Origin: Trueperaceae bacterium
GTDB lineage: Bacteria > Deinococcota > Deinococci > Deinococcales > Trueperaceae
DNA: 48,606 nucleotides
Direction: 5' to 3'
Assembly: GCA_036381035.1 (NCBI GenBank)
Contig: DASVDQ010000108.1
Coordinates: forward strand, 1 to 48,606
Shown piece after piece: positions 27,083 to 35,330 of the stretch. Each line of letters starts with the position of its first letter. Position 1 is the first letter of the stretch. A model generated the notes under the pieces. It was not told where the DNA came from. It did no database searches and saw only the letters and a program-made list of their open reading frames with translations. A program made the translations under genes and the position numbers.

Positions 27083-27862
27083 GTGGACCTCGTCTGCCTC
27101 GCCGCCGGGCACGGCACGCGCCTGGGAAGGCTCGGCACCTACCTCCAGAAGTGCATGTACCCCGTCGGCCTCAGGCCGTTCCTGGAGCACACCCTCGCGC
27201 AGCTCGCGGCGAGCGGCGTGGCCGTGCCGGGGCGGGACCGCGTCGCGCTCGTCGTGGGCCACCACGAGGAGCAGGTGCGCTCCTACTTCGGCGGCGGGTT
27301 CGAGGGCCTCGAGATCGTCTACGTCAGGCAGGCGGAGCGTCGCGGCACCGGTCACGCCCTCGGCCTGGCCCGGGACGCCCTCGGACTCGCGCGGGACGCG
27401 GGCGAGCCCGCCCGCGACGCGCTCGCGCCGGGGCGGGGCGTGATCGCCTGGCAGGCCGACCTGTTCGTGACCGCGCCGATGTTCCGCGCCGTCGCGGAGC
27501 ATCCCGCGCCGAACGTCGTCACGCTCGGCCCGGGGCACGAGGGCGAGCCGGCGGCGATAAGAGCCACGGTCGCAGGCGACCGCGTCACGCGCGTGTGGGA
27601 GGGCGTGGGGCCCCTCTACGACGTGGGCCTGTGGAGGCTCGCGCCCGAGGTGCTGGCGCGCATCGACGAGGTCGCGGCGCCGGGCGGCGAGGTGCGCGTG
27701 CTGCCGAACCTGCAGCGCGCCATCGACCGCGGCGCCGCGTGCGGCTGGGTCCGCGCCGAGGAGTGGGTCCACCTGGGCGGCACCCTGCCCAGCCCCGAGG
27801 AGAACGTCAGGAACGTGGTGCGGCGGGTCCTCGAGCAAGACGCGTCCGCGCGTCCGGCGTGA
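27083..27862 (+). CDS. sugar-phosphate nucleotidyltransferase
   Basis: 259 residues of the GT-A-like nucleotidyltransferase fold. The N-terminal LAAGHGTRLGRL loop (residues 6-17) binds the nucleotide triphosphate, K23 in YLQKCMYPVG is the usual catalytic lysine position, and GVIAWQADLFVT supplies the metal-binding aspartate. An unusual insert near residues 93-113 repeats LGLARDA/EPARDA. Paired 10 bp upstream of a GHMP kinase, it would complete a kinase plus nucleotidyltransferase route to an NDP-sugar. Whether it uses GTP, CTP or UTP is not clear. Confidence 0.85.
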   Translation: MDLVCLAAGHGTRLGRLGTYLQKCMYPVGLRPFLEHTLAQLAASGVAVPGRDRVALVVGHHEEQVRSYFGGGFEGLEIVYVRQAERRGTGHALGLARDALGLARDAGEPARDALAPGRGVIAWQADLFVTAPMFRAVAEHPAPNVVTLGPGHEGEPAAIRATVAGDRVTRVWEGVGPLYDVGLWRLAPEVLARIDEVAAPGGEVRVLPNLQRAIDRGAACGWVRAEEWVHLGGTLPSPEENVRNVVRRVLEQDASARPA

Positions 27863-27872
27863 GGGCGAGGCC

Positions 27873-28832
27873 GTGGTGAGGACCTTCACGCCCCTGCGCG
27901 TGCCGTTCGCCGGCGGGCTCACCGACCTCAAGGAGTACGCCGAGCGCTTCGGCGGCGTGACGGTGAGCGCCACCATCGACCGCGGCGCCAAGGTGACCGC
28001 GCGCCCCGCGGCGGGCGGACGCTGGCGCGTCGCCTGGGGCGGGAGCGTCCACGAGGCGCGGGACCCGCGTGAACTGGCCGTCGACCTCGTGCGCGAGTCG
28101 GCGCTGCAGGTGGGGTACGACGGACCGCCGCTCGAGCTGGACGTCGAGGTCGAGGCCCGCGACCACGGCGGCCTGGGGGCGTCCGGCGCCGTCACCGTGG
28201 GCGTGGTGCACGCGCTCCGCGCGGTCATGGGGCAGAGCTGCGGCGTCGAGCGCATCGCCGCCGACGCCGCCCACGTGGAGGTGGAGCGCCTCGGCGGCGC
28301 GTCCGGCTACCACGACCCCCACGTCTGCGCCAGGGGCGGCCTGCTGCACATCGAGTACCGCGGCGCTCACGTCACCGCGCGTCGCCTGGAGCCGCCGCCG
28401 GGGTTCCTGGAGCGCTTCGAGGCCTCGCTGCTCTTCTTCGAGACCGGCCGGGCTGCCAGCACGAAGGCCAGCCTGCAGCGTCTCGCCGACGGCATCGAGG
28501 ACGCCCTCGACGTGCTGCACGAGATCAAGGCGCTCGGCGCGGCCACGGCGGCGGCGTTCGAGCGCGGCGACCTGCCGTCCGTGGCCCGTGCGATCGGCGA
28601 GCAGCAGCGGCTGAAGCAGCTCCTGCCCGGCGCCTTCGTCGACGACCTCGTCACCGCCGTGGGCGACGCCGTGACGGCCCTGGGCGCGAGCGTGCAGTTC
28701 CCCGGCGGGAAGGTGGGGGCCTACGCCGTCGTCTGCTGCCCCGACGGTCAGCAGGACGCGGTCAGGCAGGCCCTGCGCGGGCTGCGCGAGGTGCGCTTCG
28801 CGCTCGGCGCGCAGGGCACGCGGCTCATCTAG
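27873..28832 (+). CDS. GHMP sugar kinase, heptose/fucose-kinase-like
   Basis: 319 residues. The start RTFTPLRVPFAGGLTDLKEY is like HddA-type D-glycero-D-manno-heptose 7-phosphate kinases and related L-fucose kinases. The ATP loop is GGLGASGAVTVG (residues 99-110) and the third GHMP motif is FPGGKVGAYAVV. The opening GTGGTG gives two adjacent possible starts. Organised with the nucleotidyltransferase, it probably phosphorylates a sugar at C1 for NDP-sugar synthesis. No other lipopolysaccharide or heptose genes are nearby. It ends 5 bp from a convergent gene. Confidence 0.85.
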   Translation: MVRTFTPLRVPFAGGLTDLKEYAERFGGVTVSATIDRGAKVTARPAAGGRWRVAWGGSVHEARDPRELAVDLVRESALQVGYDGPPLELDVEVEARDHGGLGASGAVTVGVVHALRAVMGQSCGVERIAADAAHVEVERLGGASGYHDPHVCARGGLLHIEYRGAHVTARRLEPPPGFLERFEASLLFFETGRAASTKASLQRLADGIEDALDVLHEIKALGAATAAAFERGDLPSVARAIGEQQRLKQLLPGAFVDDLVTAVGDAVTALGASVQFPGGKVGAYAVVCCPDGQQDAVRQALRGLREVRFALGAQGTRLI

Positions 28833-28837
28833 GTCCC

Positions 28838-30880
28838 TCAGCCGCCCAGACCGGAGATCAGGTCCTGCAGCCGGCGCTCCGTGTCCCGCAGCCGCTGCCT
28901 GAGCTCGGCGAGCTCCGTCTCGAGCCCGTCGAGCTCGTCCTCCTGCGCCTCGAGGTCGGCGACGTAGCGCCGGTAGAGGCTCGAGTCCCTGTCGAGGCCC
29001 TGCATGTTCGCGCGCACGCGCTCCTGGTCCGCGGTGATGTCGGCGACCCTGTCCTGGCGCGCCTGCACGTCGGCGCGCAGCTGCGCGGCCTCCCGCTGCA
29101 GCGCCATGACGTCCTCGAGGACGGCGCGGGTCTCGTCGTCGAGGTCGAGGTCCTCGAGGTAGACGGCGATGACGTCGGGGGCGAGGTCGGCGAGCGACAG
29201 GGTGCGGCGGGTCACGCGCTCGAGCACGACCTCGAGCTCGCACGCCTCCGCATCTTCCGTCGGCGGGCAGCGGAGCTGCACGGGCACGCCCTCCGGCGCG
29301 GCGGAGCCGTCCGTGGCGTTGAGCACGACGCCGAAGCGCAGCGCGTCGGGCGTGAGCAGCGGCGCCGGCCGCGGCGAGACGACCTCGTAGCCCTCGAGGC
29401 GCGGCAGGTCGACGAGCACGAGCCGCTCGTCCCCCGTGCGCGGCGTGAGGCGGACGGTCTGCCTGACGCGCTGCCTGGTCTCGGTCTCGAGGAGCCCGCG
29501 CACGAGCCGGGCGGCCACGACGCGCTCCGGCTCGCTGCCGCCCTCGACCTCGCCCGCGACCTCGAGGTCGACGGCGTAGGCGAGCACGCGGGAGTCGCCG
29601 GGCACGAGGTCGGCGAGGAGCGCGTTGCCGGCGAAGCCGTTGGCGTCGTAGACCGTCACGGTCCCGGCGGCGAGGTGCAGGCCGGTGTCGTTGACGAGCC
29701 TCACGGCCGCCAGCGGGTTGCCCTCGTGCACGCGCGGGTCGAAGTGCGAGAGCCGCGCGGCTTGGACCGTCGTCTGCACGATCGGCACCATCACCGACTG
29801 GTGGCGCCCCACGCTCACCGGCGTGTCCACGTGGTACGCGAACGTGGCGCCGCTGCGCGCGCCCGTGGCCATGGCCGCGACGCCGGCGGCGAGGTCGGCG
29901 GCCTCCGACGCCTCGGCCTGGGGGGCGAACGCGGGCGGGGGGACGGCGGCGCGTCCCAGCACGCCCTCGTCGGCCCGCGGGGTCAGCGCGGCGGCCGTGG
30001 GCGGCTCGACGCGGGCGCGCTCGGCGTAGACGGGGTCGTAGAGGGAGGTGACGAACGCCGCCGGCTGCCCGGCGACGAAGGAGACGCGCACGTCCTCGAG
30101 GTCGAGGTCGGTGGGGTTGTCGAAGATCGCCCAGCCCTGCAGGGTGGCCGTGCCGTCGTCGCCGACGACGAGCCGGTAGGTGCTCTTCCACACCGGCATC
30201 TCGCGCACGTACCCCACCCGCACACGCCGCTCGCCCTCGCCCGAGAACTCGAGCCGCAGCGTTGTGGCCTCGGCCGCGCGGTACCTGGCGACGGCCGCGA
30301 GCGCCTCCTCCAGCTCGGACTGCAGCTCGGGGTCCTCGAGCCTCACGCTGGTGACCTGCGCGAGGTCCACGCGGGTGAGGCCGCTCGCGGTGGCGAGGGT
30401 GACGAACGTGCGCGGCGCCTCCTCGGGGGCCTCGACGCGCTCGACCGAGACGATCGCGCCGCTCACGGGGCGGGACGCCTCGAGGTGCACGACCTCGCCG
30501 CGCAGCTGCGCGAGGATCTCCGCCAGCGTGGGCGCGCCGGAGAGGTCTATCGAGTAGCCGGCCAGGATGCGGGACAGGGGGTCGCGGGAGTCGTAGGTGA
30601 CGGGCTCGACCGTGCCGCCGCCCAGGTCCTGGAGGACCAGCGACTGCAGCATGTCGTCCATCTCCGACGGCGGCACGCTCAGCTCGAACGCCTGGTCGCC
30701 GACCACCGTGCCTTCGTGCTCGAAGTAGGCGACGCCGCTGGTGAACAGGACCACGCGGGTGACAGGCAGCTCGGCTTCGGCGGGCATGGGCCCTCCTCTC
30801 GGCTCGCCTTGGCCCAGCGCCGCCGGGGCGGCCAGCGCGAGGGCCAACGCGAGCGAGGCGGTGCGCGCGGTTCGTCTCAT
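28838..30880 (-). CDS. exported DUF4139 protein with C-terminal coiled coil
   Basis: 680 residues. A signal peptide (ending AALGQG, residues 1-25) is followed by a conserved beta domain beginning VTRVVLFTSGVAYFEHEG, then the DUF4139 core (VREMPVWKSTYRLV and LQGWAIFDNPTDLDLEDVRV). The last 80 residues are a coiled coil. Typical of exported or envelope DUF4139 proteins; biochemical function is unknown. The ATG overlaps the stop of the upstream esterase gene (ATGA), so the two are translated together. Confidence 0.85.
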   Translation of the reverse strand: MRRTARTASLALALALAAPAALGQGEPRGGPMPAEAELPVTRVVLFTSGVAYFEHEGTVVGDQAFELSVPPSEMDDMLQSLVLQDLGGGTVEPVTYDSRDPLSRILAGYSIDLSGAPTLAEILAQLRGEVVHLEASRPVSGAIVSVERVEAPEEAPRTFVTLATASGLTRVDLAQVTSVRLEDPELQSELEEALAAVARYRAAEATTLRLEFSGEGERRVRVGYVREMPVWKSTYRLVVGDDGTATLQGWAIFDNPTDLDLEDVRVSFVAGQPAAFVTSLYDPVYAERARVEPPTAAALTPRADEGVLGRAAVPPPAFAPQAEASEAADLAAGVAAMATGARSGATFAYHVDTPVSVGRHQSVMVPIVQTTVQAARLSHFDPRVHEGNPLAAVRLVNDTGLHLAAGTVTVYDANGFAGNALLADLVPGDSRVLAYAVDLEVAGEVEGGSEPERVVAARLVRGLLETETRQRVRQTVRLTPRTGDERLVLVDLPRLEGYEVVSPRPAPLLTPDALRFGVVLNATDGSAAPEGVPVQLRCPPTEDAEACELEVVLERVTRRTLSLADLAPDVIAVYLEDLDLDDETRAVLEDVMALQREAAQLRADVQARQDRVADITADQERVRANMQGLDRDSSLYRRYVADLEAQEDELDGLETELAELRQRLRDTERRLQDLISGLGG

Positions 30881-31533
30881 GCGCCCGATGTTAGGTCATC
30901 GAGCAGCCCCTGCCACCAGGCGACCTCGTCCTGGTTCACGCTGTGCGCGAAGCCGGGGTAGATGCGCTCCTCGACGTCCGCGCCGAGCTCCCGGTACAGC
31001 GCGGCGGACTCGTGCACGCGCTCGACCGGGATGTAGGGGTCGACGTCGCTGCAGCCGAAGAACGCCGGCGTGCCGGCGAGCGTCGCGGCGTAGCGGGCGC
31101 GCTCGACCACGTCGCCGATGACCCCGCCGGAGAGGGCGACGACGCCCCCGAACCTGCCGCCCTGCCTGGCCGCGTACTCCGACGCCAGGCAGGCGCCCTG
31201 CGAGAAGCCGAGCAGCACGACCCTCTCCCGCGGCACGCCCGCCGCGGTGGCGGCGCGCACGCAGGCGTCGACGGCCTCCAGCGCCGAGGAGAGCCAGGGC
31301 TCGTTCTGCTCGGGCGGCGCGAGGAACGTGTGCGGGTACCAGACGTTGAAGCGCGCCTCGGGGGCGAGGAAGGCCACCCCGGGCGCGTCCACGACGGTGG
31401 CGAGCCCGAGGATGCCGTGGGCGGAGTCGCCGCGCCCGTGCACCAGCACGGTGACGGCGCGGGCGCCCTCCAGTGGCGCCCCCGCCCGCGCCTTGACCTC
31501 GGGGGCGTGGAGCTGATCGCCGGAGATGGTCAT
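30877..31533 (-). CDS. phospholipase/carboxylesterase-type alpha/beta hydrolase
   Basis: 218 residues of the small esterase (Abhydrolase_2, lysophospholipase-like) class. Nucleophile Ser111 lies in GFSQG. The acid is probably D163 or D165 in CSDVDPYIPV, and the histidine is H197 in GFAHSVN. VHGRGDSAHG forms the oxyanion region. Start chosen at 31533 because TACGCT lies exactly 6 nt upstream, giving a leaderless message; a longer in-frame start at 31707 has no such support. Coupled to the exported DUF4139 gene. No signal peptide, so the enzyme is cytoplasmic. Confidence 0.88.
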   Translation of the reverse strand: MTISGDQLHAPEVKARAGAPLEGARAVTVLVHGRGDSAHGILGLATVVDAPGVAFLAPEARFNVWYPHTFLAPPEQNEPWLSSALEAVDACVRAATAAGVPRERVVLLGFSQGACLASEYAARQGGRFGGVVALSGGVIGDVVERARYAATLAGTPAFFGCSDVDPYIPVERVHESAALYRELGADVEERIYPGFAHSVNQDEVAWWQGLLDDLTSGA

Positions 31534-31539
31534 GGCAGG

Positions 31540-31545
31540 AGCGTA
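31540..31545 (-). promoter_or_regulatory. leaderless -10 box of the esterase gene
   Basis: On the minus strand TACGCT (31545-31540) is followed by CCTGCC and then ATG at 31533. Confidence 0.5.
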
Positions 31546-31646
31546 TCGCCGTGGCGCGCCACCGGCCGGTCGTCCGTGGGCGCGCCGGGCGGCGCTCCAC
31601 CGTTCCGTCACCGGCGCCCCCCCGCGGTCCGCTCGCGCGACCGCCC

Positions 31647-32096
31647 CTACTTCGCCGACTCCTTGGGGATGATCGCGATCTTGCCGTCCGACTGCAGGAT
31701 CGCCCACTTCACCTGGTCGAGCGTCTCGAGGCCGGACTCGTGCGCCACCTGCAGGATCTCGTCGGGCGACACGCGCTCCTTGTCGAGGCTCGAGGCGAAG
31801 AGGTTGCCGTCGAAGAGCAGGACGGTGGCGCGCGGGTTCACCGCCAGCTCCGCCCTGCGGTTCACGTGGGTGAGCATCGACGTCAGCACGACGAGGAGCA
31901 TGATCGTGCTCACGGCGACCAGGGCGTTCGTCAGCGAGAAGTCCTCCTTGAGGATGCCCTGCGTGACGATGTCGGGGATCAGCATCAGCATCACGAACTC
32001 CATGGGGGAGAGGTCCCCGAACTCCCTCTTGCCCAGGAGCCTCAGCGCGAACAGGACGAACAGGTAGACGACGACCACACGGATCACGCTGTCCAC
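31647..32096 (-). CDS. DUF421 (YetF-like) membrane protein
   Basis: 149 residues. Three N-terminal membrane helices (about residues 5-22, 32-48 and 55-75) and the family stretch LLGKREFGDLSPMEFVMLMLI are followed by a small cytoplasmic domain with the conserved turn NPRATVLLFDGNL. Typical YetF proteins have about 230 residues; this is a short form. Function of the family is unknown. GTG start with GGAGG upstream. It lies 10 bp after a single-helix membrane protein of unknown family and probably works with it. Confidence 0.85.
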   Translation of the reverse strand: MDSVIRVVVVYLFVLFALRLLGKREFGDLSPMEFVMLMLIPDIVTQGILKEDFSLTNALVAVSTIMLLVVLTSMLTHVNRRAELAVNPRATVLLFDGNLFASSLDKERVSPDEILQVAHESGLETLDQVKWAILQSDGKIAIIPKESAK

Positions 32097-32106
32097 TGGA
32101 GCCTCC

Positions 32107-32688
32107 TCACGGCCACACGAACGTGCCGAACGCGAGCGCGCCCGCGGCGGTCTCGGCGCCGGCCTCGTCGAGCACGCGCCAGGCCAAGGTCGCCCCGTGG
32201 CCCCAGTAGGCGTTCGCCTGCATCTCGCCCCAGACGTTCCTCGTCTCGCCGGGCGCCAGGTCGGTCAGCGCGAAGACGTATTCCTCGGCCTCGATCTCGT
32301 CCGGTCCCGGCGTGAAGGCGACGTCCGAGAAGGCCGCCACGTACTCCCGCGTCAGCCGCAGCTCCACGGTCGGCAGCACGGCCCCCGACGTGTTCGACAC
32401 GAACAGGTAGAGAGGCTGCCTGACCTTGTGCCTTTGGACGGACGGGTACTCGACCCTCACGGCGACGGGGCCGCTCCCGCCCTCCGCCGTCCCGCGCCCC
32501 AGGCCGAACAGCCCGAAGAACGACAGCACCGGCATGAGGCCCACCATGGCCAGACCGGCGGCCTGGGTGGCGGTGAGCCGGATGCGCCTCTCGACCCGGG
32601 GCGGCTCCGGCAGCCGCGGCGGGTCCTCGTACGTGGGGCGCACGCCGGCCGACTCGATGGGGACGGTGCCGTCCTCGTTCGACGCCAC
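32107..32688 (-). CDS. single-pass membrane protein of unknown function
   Basis: 193 residues. A Pro-rich cytoplasmic N-terminus of about 40 residues is followed by one hydrophobic helix (AAGLAMVGLMPVLSFFGLFGL, near residues 43-63) and an outward beta-sandwich-like domain with alternating hydrophobic pattern (LYLFVSNTSGAVLPTVELRL). The fold resembles extracytoplasmic domains of cytochrome oxidase assembly or Ig-like proteins, but no family is recognised. GTG start with AGGAGGTG. First gene of a two-gene unit with the DUF421 protein. Confidence 0.7.
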   Translation of the reverse strand: MASNEDGTVPIESAGVRPTYEDPPRLPEPPRVERRIRLTATQAAGLAMVGLMPVLSFFGLFGLGRGTAEGGSGPVAVRVEYPSVQRHKVRQPLYLFVSNTSGAVLPTVELRLTREYVAAFSDVAFTPGPDEIEAEEYVFALTDLAPGETRNVWGEMQANAYWGHGATLAWRVLDEAGAETAAGALAFGTFVWP

Positions 32689-32790
32689 GGCGCACCTCCT
32701 CCCGTCCTCTCTCAGCGGTGCTGCTCGCCAGTCTATGCCGCCGTGCCGCCGCTCTCAGCGCAGGCTGACGATTCCCATCTCCCCGCTCCT

Positions 32791-32796
32791 TAGCAT
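32791..32796 (+). promoter_or_regulatory. -10 box of the SRPBCC gene
   Basis: TAGCAT gives a predicted leader of about 15 nt that contains GAGAGGAGG, the ribosome binding site of the gene at 32818. Confidence 0.4.
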
Positions 32797-32817
32797 CGCC
32801 GCCGAGAGGAGGCCGTC

Positions 32818-33399
32818 ATGGCTTCGTTCGACGAGTCGATAGACGTGAGCGTGCCGGTCAGAGAGGCCTACGCTCTGTTCAGGCAGTTCGAGCGCTTCCC
32901 CGCCTTCATGGAGGGCGTCGAGGAGGTGCGCCGCGAGGGCGTGGACCGCCTCTACTGGCGGGCGAACGTCGCCGGGCGCGAGGAGGAGTGGGAGGCCCGC
33001 GTCGTGGCCGACGAGCCGGACACGCGCATCGCGTGGGAGAGCGTGGTCGGCGCCAGGAACGCCGGCGAGGTGCGCTTCGACAAGCTCGAGGAGGAGACCA
33101 CCCGCGTCCACCTGCACGTCGAGTACGACCCCGAGGGCTTCGTCGAGAACATCGGCACGGCGCTCGGCCTGGTGAACGGGCGGATGCGCGGCGACCTCAG
33201 ACGCTTCAAGGAGATGGCCGAGAGCGGCGCCATCGAGTCGGGCTGGCACGACCCGGCGCACCGGTCCGCCGCCGCGGCCGAGCGCGACCGCGTGCTGGGC
33301 GAGGCGGAGCGTTCGACGGACAGGCTGGGGCCCGCCACGACCGTCAAGACCGAGACGGACCGCATCGAGCCGGCGGGCGAGGACAGGGACAGGTACTGA
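32818..33399 (+). CDS. SRPBCC-fold (cyclase/dehydrase-like) protein
   Basis: 193 residues. Residues 3-145 have the START-like lipid-binding fold pattern (FDESIDVSVPVREAYALFRQFERFPAFMEGV, then LYWRANV and RIAWESV), typical of the COQ10/polyketide-cyclase branch often found in stress-related single genes. The C-terminal 50 residues are charged and probably disordered. The ligand is unknown. Strong SD and a short leader. Stands alone upstream of a flavin monooxygenase with its own promoter. Confidence 0.82.
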   Translation: MASFDESIDVSVPVREAYALFRQFERFPAFMEGVEEVRREGVDRLYWRANVAGREEEWEARVVADEPDTRIAWESVVGARNAGEVRFDKLEEETTRVHLHVEYDPEGFVENIGTALGLVNGRMRGDLRRFKEMAESGAIESGWHDPAHRSAAAAERDRVLGEAERSTDRLGPATTVKTETDRIEPAGEDRDRY

Positions 33400-33540
33400 T
33401 CACGGTCTGAGCGCGTGCCAGGGGCCGAGGGCCCGGCTCCGCCGTCGCCGGCACGGTCGCCGCGGCGGCGCCGGCTGCCTCGGCCCCCACGGCGAGCGCC
33501 ACCCGCCGCCGACGACGGGCGGCACCCGCCGCCTACGTGC

Positions 33541-33546
33541 TAAACC
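33541..33546 (+). promoter_or_regulatory. probable leaderless -10 box of the flavoprotein gene
   Basis: TAAACC ends 6 nt before the GTG at 33553. It lacks the final T of the consensus, so is weaker than the others. Confidence 0.35.
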
Positions 33547-33552
33547 TTTCCC

Positions 33553-34755
33553 GTGCCGCGTCATGACGTGATCGTCGTAGGCGGCGGGTTCGCCGGCGCC
33601 TCCCTGGCGTTGGCGCTGGCCCGCGGCGGCGTGCGCGTGCTGGTGCTGGAGCGCGAGCGGGAGTTCCGCGACCGCGTCAGGGGCGAGCTCGTCTACCCCT
33701 GGGGCGTCGCCGACGGGCGACGCCTGGGCCTCCTGGAGCACGTGGCGAGCGCCGTCACCGAGGTGACCACGTGGTCGACGACCATCGCCCCGCTCCCCGA
33801 GCGCCGGCGGGACGTCCTGGCCGCGCCCGCCGGCGAGCCCGTCATCACGTTCCACCACCCCGAGGTGCAGGAGCTGCTGCTCTCCGCCGCCGCGGACGCG
33901 GGGGCGGAGGTCGTGCGCGACGCCGCCGTCACCGGCGTGCTGCCTGGGGAGCATCCGGCGGTCGTGGCGCGGGAGGGTCGTGGCCGCCGTGAGCGGCGGC
34001 ACGAGGCGAGGCTCGTCGTGGGCGCCGACGGGCGCGAGTCGGTCGTGCGGCGCGCGGCCGGCTTCGTGGAGGAGCGGGAGCCCGAGGCCCTCGTGCTGGC
34101 CGGCGCGCTGCTGGAGGGGTCCGGGGTCCCGAACGACGCGGCCCACGTGTTCATGCGCCCGGAGGGCGGGGAGCTGGGCATGGCGGTGCCGGTGGGTCGC
34201 GGGCACCACCGGGTCTACGCGGGCTACCACGTGTCCGGCGGCCGGCGGCTCCTCAGCGGCAGCTCCGCCCTGGAGCCGTTCGTCGCGACGGCCGTGGCCG
34301 CGGGCGCGCCCGCCGACTGGTTCGAGGGCGCGCGGCTCATCGGGCCGCTCGCCGAGTTCTCGGGGGCCGACTCCTGGGCGCCGCTGCCCTACAGGGACGG
34401 CGTGACCCTGGTCGGCGACGCCGCCGCGACCAGCGACCCGAACTGGGGCTGCGGCCTCGCACTCGCCTGGCGCGACGTGAGGACCCTCGCCGAGGCACTC
34501 CTGGCGGACGGCGACCCCGGCGCCGCCGCCCGCGACTACGCGACCCGGCACGACGACTACTACGGCTCGCTGCGGCGCATCACCGGCTGGCTCACCGCCG
34601 TGTTCAGGACGCCGGGGCCGGAGGCGGACGCCCTGCGCGAGCGCGTGTTCCCCCTCATCGTCGCCGACCCGACCCGCGCGCCCGACGTGGTGGGCCTCGG
34701 CCCCGACGGGCCCAGCGACGAGCGGGCACGGCGGCGCTTCTTCGGGGAAGAGTAG
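33553..34755 (+). CDS. FAD-dependent monooxygenase-like oxidoreductase
   Basis: 400 residues of the p-hydroxybenzoate hydroxylase fold. The Rossmann motif VVGGGFAGASLALALARGG is at residues 7-25, the middle motif is LVVGADGRESVVRRAAG (DG motif) and the FAD ribityl motif is GVTLVGDAAATSDPNWGCGLALAWRD (GD motif). These fit geranylgeranyl reductase/monooxygenase-like proteins. The substrate is unknown. Begins MPRHDVIV from GTG with no ribosome binding site, as expected for a leaderless message. The gene ends 11 bp from a convergent DinB-like gene. Confidence 0.9.
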   Translation: MPRHDVIVVGGGFAGASLALALARGGVRVLVLEREREFRDRVRGELVYPWGVADGRRLGLLEHVASAVTEVTTWSTTIAPLPERRRDVLAAPAGEPVITFHHPEVQELLLSAAADAGAEVVRDAAVTGVLPGEHPAVVAREGRGRRERRHEARLVVGADGRESVVRRAAGFVEEREPEALVLAGALLEGSGVPNDAAHVFMRPEGGELGMAVPVGRGHHRVYAGYHVSGGRRLLSGSSALEPFVATAVAAGAPADWFEGARLIGPLAEFSGADSWAPLPYRDGVTLVGDAAATSDPNWGCGLALAWRDVRTLAEALLADGDPGAAARDYATRHDDYYGSLRRITGWLTAVFRTPGPEADALRERVFPLIVADPTRAPDVVGLGPDGPSDERARRRFFGEE

Positions 34756-34766
34756 GTCGCCTGGCC

Positions 34767-35291
34767 CTAGTCCCCAGCCCGCTCCCGCACGACGCGCGCG
34801 GTGACGAGGAGCTGGCCGCAGTGACGCTGGGCGTGCTCCGCGGCGTGGAAGAGCAGCCCGACCACGGTCGACGGCAGCTTCTTCGCCCCCACGGGCCTGT
34901 GGTCGTAGATCGTCGCGGGGTCGGTGGCCCTGAGCTGGTCGAGGGCGCGGTCCACGGACGCGTCGACGGCCCGCACCAGCTCGGCGGTCGTCACGCCCGC
35001 CGGCTGGCCGTGGGCTCGCTCGATCTCCACCGCCCGGCGCATCTCCTCGGTCACGGTGCCGAGGCGCGCCTGACCGAACAGCCTGTCGATGACCCCGGCG
35101 ATGTGCTTCAGGTGGAAGCCCACGGGCGCCAGCCCCGCGACCCCCTCCCAGAGCAGGGCGTCGGGGAGGCCGGCCGTGAACGCGGCGACCTCCTCGCGCG
35201 TCTGTATGAGCGCGTGGGCCACGGGCTGTAGCTCGCGCGGGACCCCCTCGACCGGACCTCTCAGCCAAGGATGCGGTTGCTGCTCCGCCAT
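34767..35291 (-). CDS. DinB/YfiT-like putative metalloenzyme
   Basis: 174 residues, a four-helix-bundle DinB-superfamily protein. Three spaced histidines that would hold a metal are visible: H50 region in GFHLKHIAG, then FHAAEHAQRHCGQL near residue 148-161. Members include mycothiol/bacillithiol transferases and uncharacterised damage-inducible proteins. The ATG follows CGAGGTGAACAG, which lies in the arm of a perfect hairpin (35299-35322), so initiation may be limited by RNA structure. It probably belongs to one transcript with the acidic protein gene upstream. Confidence 0.85.
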   Translation of the reverse strand: MAEQQPHPWLRGPVEGVPRELQPVAHALIQTREEVAAFTAGLPDALLWEGVAGLAPVGFHLKHIAGVIDRLFGQARLGTVTEEMRRAVEIERAHGQPAGVTTAELVRAVDASVDRALDQLRATDPATIYDHRPVGAKKLPSTVVGLLFHAAEHAQRHCGQLLVTARVVRERAGD

Positions 35292-35298
35292 CTGTTCA

Positions 35299-35322
35299 CC
35301 TCGCCGCCTCCTGGCGGCGAGG
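35299..35322 (-). promoter_or_regulatory. hairpin masking the DinB-like gene ribosome binding site
   Basis: Perfect 10-bp stem, CCTCGCCGCC (35299-35308) and GGCGGCGAGG (35313-35322), loop of 4 nt that reads AGGA on the mRNA. Both the AGGAGG core and the nearer GAGGTG fall in the loop or arm. It sits between the stop codon of one gene (35331) and the start of the next (35291), so it could be a terminator or a translational switch. Confidence 0.55.
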
Positions 35323-35330
35323 CCACCGTA

